Assembly (NCBI RefSeq): GCF_028864145.1
Contig: NZ_JARBHJ010000017.1
Coordinates: 1-45,454 of the forward strand
Length of the DNA stretch: 45,454 nucleotides
Origin: Actinotignum schaalii
GTDB taxonomy: Bacteria > Actinomycetota > Actinomycetes > Actinomycetales > Actinomycetaceae
Direction: 5' to 3'
Notes under the pieces: generated by a model
What the model was told of the DNA's origin: nothing
Databases searched by the model: none
The model's input: the letters and a program-made list of their open reading frames with translations, nothing else
Made by a program: the position numbers and the translations under genes
Part shown: one piece after another, positions 33,314 to 40,248 of the stretch
How the letters are laid out: every line of letters starts with the position of its first letter
Position numbering within the stretch: position 1 is the first letter of the stretch

Positions 33314-34012
33314 ATGATGGAACCCGGCCACGGCCCTGGCGTCGACGCGGACGCTGATTTCGAATTCGAACGTAAATTCCTGGTGCGTGAGCTCCCCGAC
33401 GACGTTGCCGAGCACGCTTCCACCCAGGTCATCATCCAGGCATACACCTTCGCGCAAGACGGTTACGCGGTGCGGGTGCGGGTGCGTTTCCCCGATGCGT
33501 TTGTGCCTTTTGATGAGTTCGACGACGCTGCAGATTTCCGCGGTGGTTACGAACGCCGTGCGCTCGCGCGGATGCTGGGGGCGGGATGCCCGGCGAGCGC
33601 CTCGGTGGCGGTGAAATCCCCGGTGGTGAGCGCGGAACGCTACGAGAAGGAAATGGAAATTGATACCGATGTGGCCGTGCAGATTCTGCGGCGCTCGGTG
33701 GACCTGGTCCTCAAGAATCGTTTCTCCCTGTGGATTGATGAGGACGGCTGGGAATTCGATGCTTTTGGCGGGCAAAACGCGGGGCTCATTATCGCGGAAG
33801 TGGAGCGGCGCGCGCCGGTGGTGGATCTGAAAATTCCGGATTTTTGCGCCACTGAGGTTTCGGACGATCTGCGTTTCACCAATGACCATCTTTCCAAGGA
33901 TCCGTGGATGCAATGGGGTGCGGCCTATATGGAGGAGCTGGATGCGCGCGGGCCGCATTTCCTGGACTTGCGCACGCCGCAGCAGCGCGAACGCGAGGGT
34001 GAAGGTGCGTGA
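33314..34012 (+). CDS. CYTH domain-containing protein
   Basis: About 232 aa from the ATG at 33314 (a second ATG follows directly; the longer frame to 33245 is not supported by a ribosome site). FEFERKFLV is the ExExK triphosphate-binding signature. Further strands such as GYAVRVRVR, SVAVKSPVVSAERYEKEMEI and LIIAEVERRAPVVDL carry alternating acidic and basic tunnel residues. The family includes triphosphatases, thiamine triphosphatase and class IV adenylyl cyclases; inorganic triphosphatase is the likeliest role. It is divergent from ilvA with 76 bp between. Confidence 0.85.
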   Translation: MMEPGHGPGVDADADFEFERKFLVRELPDDVAEHASTQVIIQAYTFAQDGYAVRVRVRFPDAFVPFDEFDDAADFRGGYERRALARMLGAGCPASASVAVKSPVVSAERYEKEMEIDTDVAVQILRRSVDLVLKNRFSLWIDEDGWEFDAFGGQNAGLIIAEVERRAPVVDLKIPDFCATEVSDDLRFTNDHLSKDPWMQWGAAYMEELDARGPHFLDLRTPQQREREGEGA

Positions 34013-34179
34013 GCGCGCTATTTCCTGAGCCGAAGTAGCATTGCTTATTTCAGTTCCGATATGGCGTACTGAAACGAGACCTATGGGGCATGTAGACGCG
34101 GGTGCATGGCCGGAATATCGTTGAATTCCCGTTGAATGTGAGTAATGGCACGGCCGGGGGCGTCTCAAAACAGCAAGCA

Positions 34180-34207
34180 TTGTTGCGCATGCGTTTAGAC
34201 TTATACA
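34180..34207 (+). promoter_or_regulatory. Possible promoter of a small RNA
   Basis: TTGTTG (34180-34185), 16-bp spacer, TATACA (34202-34207). The -10 matches the consensus at five of six positions. Transcription would start near 34214 and run through several hairpins to the terminator at 34317-34352. Confidence 0.4.
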
Positions 34208-34213
34208 AGTACT

Positions 34214-34345
34214 CACCCGTTGTTACATTAACGGACCTGTGTCGCCATATTGGCGTGCACACCACGGCATGTGTATCACTCAACCTGAGGTGAGCGGGTT
34301 GCTTAATCCTGCCGTTGAGGGGGGGGGTGCAAACGCCGCCCCTCT
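34214..34345 (+). ncRNA. Candidate structured small RNA
   Basis: Between a plausible promoter and an intrinsic terminator lie several hairpins: CCGTT/AACGG (34217-34234), CGCCA/TGGCG (34243-34255) and CTCA/TGAG around 34280-34294. No reading frame is convincing and no known RNA family was recognised (not tRNA, tmRNA, SRP or RNase P by eye). Boundaries are approximate. Confidence 0.35.
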
Positions 34346-34352
34346 TTATTTT
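34317..34352 (+). terminator. Intrinsic terminator
   Basis: GAGGGG (34317-34322) pairs with CCCCTC (34339-34344), extended inward by further G-C pairs around one bulged G, and is followed by TTTATTTT. A run of nine Gs in the 5' arm is unusual and may be prone to slippage. Confidence 0.65.
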
Positions 34353-34446
34353 CAAAGTCGCTCGACTTGTTAAGAAATTAGGCTGATAGATAAAAGCGGG
34401 TCTTGTGATGGTGTGTCGCTATCTTGGACTGTTCCCTAAATGTAAT

Positions 34447-34477
34447 GCGGTTGTAGTAAGATTCTTACTACAACCGC
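34447..34477. promoter_or_regulatory. 31-bp perfect palindrome before the AAA ATPase gene
   Basis: GCGGTTGTAGTAAGA (34447-34461), a central T, and TCTTACTACAACCGC (34463-34477) are exact reverse complements. It ends 16 bp before the GTG of the ATPase gene and adjoins its ribosome site. It may be an operator for a dimeric regulator, or a hairpin that limits expression of a toxic defence pair. Confidence 0.85.
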
Positions 34478-34493
34478 TGTAGGGGGTGAGAGG

Positions 34494-35813
34494 GTGCTGA
34501 GGAGCTTTACTGTCAAGAATTTTGCTTCGTTTAGGGATGAGGCAACGTTAGATTTACAAGCCACCAGGGAGCGGCAGCATTCGGAAACGCTGATGCATTT
34601 TCAACGTGCCCGGTGGCTTCCACTCACCATGATTTTCGGCCCGAACGCCTCGGGGAAATCGGCCTTAGTCCGTGCTTTCAAGGCGCTCCGCGGGCTTATT
34701 TCGGTTCGGCAGGATACCCGCGAACCGCTCACTCCACACGCTTTTGGGGAGCATGCCAAGCTGCCGTGTGAATTTACGATTGAATACTCGGTTCCGGTGG
34801 GTGGACGTGAGAAAATCGCGCGGTATCACGTGGCTGCAACGAATGCACGTGTGGTAAAAGAGTCTCTTCATCAGGTTCTTTTCGATGGCAGCCTCGATCT
34901 GGTTTTTGAACGGAGTAACCCGCAGGGGTACCCCGCGTCTTCCGTTACGTTTGGGGAGAAGTATTGCGGGGATGACGTGCTGCTTTCCTTCGGGAAAACG
35001 GTGTATCAGAGTACGTCGCTTTTGGGAGTAATCGGGCGTGATGATCGTGCACCGGCTTTCATCCAGGCGGCCTTTCGGTGGTTCTTCGATACTTTGCAGA
35101 TCGTCGAGCCGGATTCCCAATACATACCTTTACTTGGCAATCTTGACAGTGATTCTGCGTTCCGTGGATCTATTTCTGCGGTACTTTCTCAAAGTGACAC
35201 CGGAATTCAATCGCTCTTCACGCAGGAAGTGGATCTATCGCGGGTTCCTTTCACGCCGAAAGAGCTCATGGAGATTATGGAGATCGTCGCTGGTGGTAGG
35301 GATGTTCTCGCTTCGGCGTATAAAGAGCGATATCTCTTTACGCAGAAAGAAGACTCACCGGAAGAGATGACGGTGAGGGCTCTAAAAACTCTGCATGCTG
35401 AGGGCGTCACTTTCGACATTCTCGAGGAGTCGGACGGCACCCAGAGGTTCATTGACCTCCTCCCGATGCTTCTTGATTTGCAGACACCGGGCGTTCGCCG
35501 TGTTTATGTGGTGGATGAGTTGGAACGCTCGCTTCACCCCGCGTTGACCCGGCTTTTGGTGGAACGCTATTTGGAGGGGTGCTCCAAGGATACGCACACG
35601 CAGCTGATTTTTACGACGCATGAAACGGAGCTACTCGATCAGGAATTGATTCGCCGGGATGAGGTGTGGCTGACGGAAAAGGTCGACGGCGCAGGCCAAG
35701 CATCCGAGCTCGTGGCGCTTTCTGACTATGCGCCGCAGGAGCTGCGCAAGGGGATGTCTTTGCGGGATGTCTATCTGAGTGGCCGCGTCGGAGCGCTTCC
35801 TAGAAAGATTTAG
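34494..35813 (+). CDS. AAA family ATPase (AAA_15/21; AbiLi/RloA-like)
   Basis: 439 aa from a GTG following AGGGGGTGAG. The ABC-type ATPase begins SFTVKNFASFRDEATLDL with Walker A GPNASGKSAL near residues 49-58, an insertion of about 250 residues, a signature-like SDGTQRFIDLLPMLLDL near 312, Walker B VYVVDELERSLHP near 338 and an H-loop TTHETELLDQE. This architecture is typical of ATPases paired with an effector in abortive-infection systems (AbiL, PARIS, retron and OLD-like). The next gene, nine bases on, encodes an RloB-like protein, which supports an AbiL-like operon. The trigger is unknown. Confidence 0.88.
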   Translation: MLRSFTVKNFASFRDEATLDLQATRERQHSETLMHFQRARWLPLTMIFGPNASGKSALVRAFKALRGLISVRQDTREPLTPHAFGEHAKLPCEFTIEYSVPVGGREKIARYHVAATNARVVKESLHQVLFDGSLDLVFERSNPQGYPASSVTFGEKYCGDDVLLSFGKTVYQSTSLLGVIGRDDRAPAFIQAAFRWFFDTLQIVEPDSQYIPLLGNLDSDSAFRGSISAVLSQSDTGIQSLFTQEVDLSRVPFTPKELMEIMEIVAGGRDVLASAYKERYLFTQKEDSPEEMTVRALKTLHAEGVTFDILEESDGTQRFIDLLPMLLDLQTPGVRRVYVVDELERSLHPALTRLLVERYLEGCSKDTHTQLIFTTHETELLDQELIRRDEVWLTEKVDGAGQASELVALSDYAPQELRKGMSLRDVYLSGRVGALPRKI

Positions 35814-35822
35814 GAGCGGAAG

Positions 35823-36440
35823 ATGGCGCGGAAACGAAATCAGCGGCCTGTCCGCAAACACCGTAAGCGAGTTGTCGTTGCCTCTGAGGGTGCTACCGAG
35901 CGCCTATATATTGCGTCGCTCATTGCCGCTGATCGTTCCCTCGCGTACACGCCTGTATCGGTCGGTAAACAGGGTTCTGTTAAACAGCTGTTGCGGAAAA
36001 TGCGCGGGGAGCTTCAGAAGTATCCGCTGGAAAAAGGGGAGCATGCCTGGATCATCCTGGATGGCGATACGCTTGATTCTTCAGGGTGGGACATGCTCTC
36101 AGAGTGGATGAACGGGCACGCGAATCACCACGTGCTCGTCTCGAACCCATGCTTCGAAACGTGGCTGACTCTCCATTTTGATCCTCACCCCAGGGCTAAG
36201 ACAGCGGCGCAGGCACTCGACGAGGTGCGGAAGTATGTACCCACATATAGCAAGGGTCAGGCAATCAAGGCGGTGCAGGACACGCTTCGCCCGCTACTCG
36301 CGGATGCGGTTCGTAACGCGCAAACCCGGGAGCAAACGACACGCGCTCCCGGGGTGTCTCTTTACGAACAGCTGGGATGCTCGCAGATCTACGAATTTAT
36401 CGTCGCCTACGAAATTATCGCGGCTTCCGAAGGTCCATGA
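35823..36440 (+). CDS. RloB-like protein (AbiLii-like effector)
   Basis: 205 aa. It carries the RloB/AbiLii pattern: VVVASEGATERLYI near residues 15-30, the acidic pair in WIILDGDTLD near 80, and SNPCFETWLTLHF near 107-120. The spacing of Glu and D-x-D is TOPRIM-like, so a metal-dependent nuclease is plausible, as in the DUF4435 partner of PARIS. Its AGGAG ribosome site overlaps the stop of the ATPase gene. The last 26 bp overlap, tail to tail, the end of the HTH gene on the other strand. Confidence 0.85.
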   Translation: MARKRNQRPVRKHRKRVVVASEGATERLYIASLIAADRSLAYTPVSVGKQGSVKQLLRKMRGELQKYPLEKGEHAWIILDGDTLDSSGWDMLSEWMNGHANHHVLVSNPCFETWLTLHFDPHPRAKTAAQALDEVRKYVPTYSKGQAIKAVQDTLRPLLADAVRNAQTREQTTRAPGVSLYEQLGCSQIYEFIVAYEIIAASEGP

Positions 36441-36762
36441 CGGTCGGAGTAGTCCATTCCGCCCTAATGCCGGGTTCTGCTTCTAAGGCACGTGCCAGCG
36501 CCGCCACATAATAATTTCGAGGGAATTCCTCTCCGTCTTCTCGTGGCATTGTTATAACCGCATCGCACGATATGAATCGTTGTGCGATGCGGCCGTGATC
36601 GCGCGCTAACTCTAACAGTTCACACGCGATGCCGTCAGGGATTCTTGAACGTGCTTTTTCCCAGGCACGTAGGGTTCGCGGATCTACATCTAAAATGCGT
36701 GCAAGCTGCGTTGTGGAAAGTCCCAGCAAGTGTCGATAAGCCATGAAGACGGGCGCGTCCAT
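36415..36762 (-). CDS. HTH regulator, Aca2/YdiL-like
   Basis: 115 aa. The N-terminus YRHLLGLSTTQLARILDVDP, continuing RTLRAWEKARSRIPDGIA, is a helix-turn-helix of the type found in DUF1870/YdiL and Aca2 proteins; the rest has the RNYYVAALARALEA end of that family. Such proteins repress their own operon by binding an inverted repeat near the -10. That arrangement is seen here (36780-36801). The coding region ends inside the 3' end of the RloB gene. It may be a stand-alone regulator of the defence block or an antitoxin-type partner. Confidence 0.68.
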   Translation of the reverse strand: MDAPVFMAYRHLLGLSTTQLARILDVDPRTLRAWEKARSRIPDGIACELLELARDHGRIAQRFISCDAVITMPREDGEEFPRNYYVAALARALEAEPGIRAEWTTPTVMDLRKPR

Positions 36763-36779
36763 AGAGGTAGTCCTTTCCG

Positions 36780-36814
36780 ATATGGATTTGTAGGTCCATA
36801 TACTTCTTTGACAA
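36780..36814 (-). promoter_or_regulatory. Promoter and putative operator of the HTH gene
   Basis: On the minus strand: -35 TTGTCA (36809-36814), 16-bp spacer, -10 TACAAA (36787-36792). The inverted repeat ATATGGA (36780-36786) and TCCATAT (36795-36801) with an 8-bp spacer brackets the -10 exactly. The start codon is 18 bp further on. This is the layout expected for autorepression. Confidence 0.6.
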
Positions 36815-36902
36815 GGAGTTCAGGATCATTTTGGATCCAGAGTCTCTCGGCGTTTGCCGGCTCAAGTAAGTGGCCGGTGGTTACGGTAAATAAATGTTAT
36901 TT

Positions 36903-38129
36903 TCACCCATTCTTGATTTCCAAGAAACTCTCGCTTCCCTTGTCATAGCGGTACCGGGTGTTTTCCCCCTTTTGAATGAGCTCAACGGCGGTGGCGATGG
37001 CTTCGCGCGGGACGATGAACCATTCGCTCGGGTCGTAGTTTTTGCCCTCGCTATCGATTTGCGAGAGGGATACTTTTACGTCCGCGAAGATCTGGTGGAG
37101 CAGGTGCTCTAGTTTTGCAGCATTGACGTCGTAAGTTACGTACGTGTCTACGATTTCGACGGGTGCCATGAGGTAGGTGGGTGATTGTTCGGCGCCAGCG
37201 ATGCGCTTTTCTACCGGCCCACGCGAGAACCCTATCTTGTGGAGGTTGCGCAGGCTGGAGATTTGCGGATCTGTGGAGAGGGAACGCAGCACATAGATCC
37301 ACCCGGTTGGAGTTTCGTCCGGGTTCTCTTCCTCGTCAGCTGCGATAGCAGCATCGCTCCCTTGCTGAAGATCAAGGGCGGCTGACTGCGGTTCGACGAT
37401 AATCCGACCATCTTTTCCGAGCGCGGTAGCTAGGGACTGCCGGTAGAGTGCAGATTCTGTACCGTTTTCAAAGATGACACGGAGCCGTTGCCGGGTCCGG
37501 AGCTCGCCACCAGTGTGGTATTTCTGGTCAGCTCCTTGAGCGGCAACGAAGCCCATCACTCCGCCGAGCACGAAGTAGAGCCCTTCTTGTACAGCACTGA
37601 TGCCCGGGAAAGAACGTTGTTCGGCTGCGCCGGAACGCAGCTGGGCATGCTTAGCTTTGAAAAGTGGTTCGAACTGCTCGAAATCTCTGGCTTTTTCGCG
37701 TTTCGCAACTGATTCCGGCGTGGCGATAGTCCGCGGAGGCGCAGCGGGGAGCCGGGACACATCGGTGATCCCGTATCCGTCGTCCAGGAGGTTGAATTCA
37801 TCGGAGGCCAGAACATCGTCGATGCTCTGCGGGGCTTCTTCGCGGGTGAGCAGCCCGAATTCGGTGTCGAGGTCCTTGAGCTTTTCGAGCTTTTCGGGAT
37901 CGGCACGGATTCCCTCCAGGCGCGCCCCGAGTTTACGCTCCCCGATAGCGCGGGTGTGGGGGTCAGGTTCGCGCCCTTCTTTGGCCCGGAAATCCACGAT
38001 TTCCAGGAAGGCGCGTTCTAGCCGGTCTTCGCTGGTGAAACGCCGCGGGGCAGGAGGTGCGTCAAGTAGCCCTTCGGTATCGGAGGCGAGGATCTTCGCG
38101 AATTCTGCTTCAAAATCGAAATCAGCCAT
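36903..38129 (-). CDS. GIY-YIG nuclease family protein (MUG113/T5orf172-like)
   Basis: 408 aa. The nuclease domain is near residues 275-365: GWIYVLRSLS and LHKIGFSRGPVEKRI give the two short motifs (variants of GIY and YIG, with K-I-G) and the catalytic arginine; KLEHLLHQIFADV supplies the glutamate. The N-terminal ~100 residues are charged and contain IVDFRAKEGREPD, similar to a stretch at the end of the neighbouring helicase. The middle is unrecognised. The ATG overlaps the helicase stop by one base (TAATG), so translation is coupled. It is the probable DNA-cleaving subunit of the three-gene system. Confidence 0.8.
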   Translation of the reverse strand: MADFDFEAEFAKILASDTEGLLDAPPAPRRFTSEDRLERAFLEIVDFRAKEGREPDPHTRAIGERKLGARLEGIRADPEKLEKLKDLDTEFGLLTREEAPQSIDDVLASDEFNLLDDGYGITDVSRLPAAPPRTIATPESVAKREKARDFEQFEPLFKAKHAQLRSGAAEQRSFPGISAVQEGLYFVLGGVMGFVAAQGADQKYHTGGELRTRQRLRVIFENGTESALYRQSLATALGKDGRIIVEPQSAALDLQQGSDAAIAADEEENPDETPTGWIYVLRSLSTDPQISSLRNLHKIGFSRGPVEKRIAGAEQSPTYLMAPVEIVDTYVTYDVNAAKLEHLLHQIFADVKVSLSQIDSEGKNYDPSEWFIVPREAIATAVELIQKGENTRYRYDKGSESFLEIKNG

Positions 38130-40246
38130 TAGTTCTTATCCCCCTGGGAAGCATCGGCGCCTGCGGTACGTACCGGTACCGGAACGTCTTCGGCATGCTT
38201 GCCACCGCTGCGCACTGCCGCGGGTTCGATCGGCTCCACTCCAGCCGCAGCTTCAGCTGCCGCTTCGGCCGCCGCTTTCTCAGCATCATGCTTTGCTTTT
38301 TCACGTTGCAGGATAAGCAGGCCTTCGGCGTACATTTTCTCGGTGGGGTCGTCGCTGCGGACGTCCGGGCGGCGGCCATTGACCTTAACCCAGTCGGTGA
38401 TTGCGGGCCACATCTCCATTGCTTCTTCCGGTTTCAGGGTGATGCGGGTAGCGGCAATGGCATCTTGGATGATGCGCAGCACTGGGCTGGAGACCTGCTT
38501 GGACATCACTTCGAAGGCCTTCTGGAAGGGGTTGATAGATTCGATGAGGTCGATGTTGATCTCATCAATATCCACGAACTTGTTCCCCATTTCCACGAAA
38601 CGCCGGTCTCCCACGGTCCGTACTTCGCCGGATTTGATCACGGAGGAGACCACCACATGCTGGCGGATTTGCTCGACTTCTTTCTCAGTGATGTCCGGGT
38701 AGGTTTGGCGAATGATGCGTGGGATAAGCACCTTGTTGATGACTTCGGGTTCCGCAGCCCCGGCCGCGGCCCGCGCCACCTGGTCATCTTGCAAAATATT
38801 GGCCTTCAGGTCATCAATACCCGTGGCGATAATCTCCTTGGCGCGCTTCGTCGTGGGCTCCACCAGGCCTTTGACTTCCAGGGTGCCGGGATCCGGGGCT
38901 TCGTCTGTGTTCCGTTTGGCCCGGAAGTTGTAGTTCGGGGCAAGCACCTGTTCCATGAGCAGCGCCGCGGTAATCCCTTTCAAAACGTTATTGACGGAGA
39001 GCGTCACTTCGTTTTGGGTGGCATCCGGTTCGGCCAGCAGGTTGGTGAATTGCGCGTGGCTTTTCCCGGGGCTATCGCGGGTAACGCGCCCGATGATCTG
39101 GATGAGCTCGGTATGCGAGGCTCGGTAACCAACCGTGAGGGCGTGTTCCGCGAAAGGCCAGTCGAAACCTTCTTTCGCCATGCCGAGCGCGATGATGATA
39201 TCGGCGGCATCGCGATTCTTCGCGGCCACATCAGTCAAGTACACCAGGGTCTTAGCGCGCGCTTTCTCATCACTATCATCCACAAGATCGGCCACGCGCA
39301 GCACGGCACCGGTGTCGCGCCGCCGCACGAAGATCATGCAGTCGTCCCCGGGGAAACGCGGCTCTACCTGCGCAACTTCTTCGGGCGGAAGCACCTCGCC
39401 AATAATATCGAGGATCTTCCCGACTTCTTCGTACTTGTCCTTCGTGGATTCCCCGGAGTTCACGGAGGGGATATGCAGAATGGTTTTCTTGTCGAGATCC
39501 AGCACTTCCGCGATGGCATCGGTGTAACGGCCCTGGTAGAAGTGGTGGCCGATCCCTAGTGTTTTCAGGTATTGGTAGCCGTTGAGCTGGTCGTAATAGT
39601 TGAAAGTGACGGGCGTGAATTTCGCTTCGTCTTTCGGGTCCAGCACGGGCACGGAGTCACCACGGAAATAGGAGCCGGTCATGGCGATGATATGCGCGTC
39701 GGACTGCTCCATAATGGCATGCAGCACGGAGCCGAGCCGGTTGTTGTCCAGGTCGGCGGAGACGTGATGGAATTCGTCAATCGCGATCACGCAGCCGTTG
39801 AAATCCTCGGGTTTGGCCTGTTCGAAGGCGAAACGCAGGGTGGCGTGCGTGCAGACGAGCGTGGCATCCGGCCCTTCCAGGAAACGCAGAAATGCGGCGA
39901 CTTTCGATTCGTTGCTGCCGGGTGTGCACAGGTTGTTCGCGGGTTTGACGTCCCAGTCCGCGAAGAAGCCGTAGGTGGTGAGGTCGGTGGGCGCGAAGGA
40001 CGCACCGATGGAGCGTTCGGGTACCGCCACGATCACCTTGCGCCGGCCCTGGTTGAAGAGCTTATCGAGCGCAATAAACATGAGCGCGCGCGATTTCCCG
40101 GAAGCCGGCGGCGCCTTGATGAGCAGGTACTGGGAGGCGCGCTGTTCATAGGCACGAGCCTGCATTTCCCGCATCCCGAGCTCATCGGTGGCAACCGATT
40201 TCCCGGTTTGCGCATAGGTCACGTCCACAACGTTTTCGGTGGCCAC
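38129..40246 (-). CDS. DEAD/DEAH box (SF2) helicase
   Basis: 705 aa from a GTG with AGGGAAA upstream, two bases after the methyltransferase stop. Walker A is APPASGKSRALMFIA near residue 47, motif II is DEFHH near 157, motif III MTGSYF, and motif VI QIIGRVTRDSPGK near 389. The C-terminal region has ITDWVKVNGRRPD near 615, resembling the N-terminus of the GIY-YIG protein, then an Ala/Glu-rich tail. No nuclease motif is seen in it. It is probably the ATP-driven translocase of a restriction-type complex. Confidence 0.85.
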   Translation of the reverse strand: MATENVVDVTYAQTGKSVATDELGMREMQARAYEQRASQYLLIKAPPASGKSRALMFIALDKLFNQGRRKVIVAVPERSIGASFAPTDLTTYGFFADWDVKPANNLCTPGSNESKVAAFLRFLEGPDATLVCTHATLRFAFEQAKPEDFNGCVIAIDEFHHVSADLDNNRLGSVLHAIMEQSDAHIIAMTGSYFRGDSVPVLDPKDEAKFTPVTFNYYDQLNGYQYLKTLGIGHHFYQGRYTDAIAEVLDLDKKTILHIPSVNSGESTKDKYEEVGKILDIIGEVLPPEEVAQVEPRFPGDDCMIFVRRRDTGAVLRVADLVDDSDEKARAKTLVYLTDVAAKNRDAADIIIALGMAKEGFDWPFAEHALTVGYRASHTELIQIIGRVTRDSPGKSHAQFTNLLAEPDATQNEVTLSVNNVLKGITAALLMEQVLAPNYNFRAKRNTDEAPDPGTLEVKGLVEPTTKRAKEIIATGIDDLKANILQDDQVARAAAGAAEPEVINKVLIPRIIRQTYPDITEKEVEQIRQHVVVSSVIKSGEVRTVGDRRFVEMGNKFVDIDEINIDLIESINPFQKAFEVMSKQVSSPVLRIIQDAIAATRITLKPEEAMEMWPAITDWVKVNGRRPDVRSDDPTEKMYAEGLLILQREKAKHDAEKAAAEAAAEAAAGVEPIEPAAVRSGGKHAEDVPVPVRTAGADASQGDKN

Positions 40247-40248
40247 GG

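Larger units (their letters stand above)
34013..34493. other. 480-bp non-coding stretch at the left edge of the accessory block
   Basis: No gene supported. It holds a candidate promoter (34180-34207), a set of small hairpins, an intrinsic terminator (34317-34352) and a 31-bp palindrome (34447-34477). A distant pair AGACGC (34094-34099)/GCGTCT (34160-34165) and a CGCCA-tat-TGGCG palindrome (34243-34255) are also present. The DNA is less GC-rich than the genes to the left, which fits transfer. Confidence 0.6.

Noticed and set aside
38057-39559. 500-codon plus-strand frame opposite the helicase
   Set aside because: Shadow of the helicase gene. The translated sequence is rich in His/Gly without domain signals, and the helicase has all SF2 motifs.
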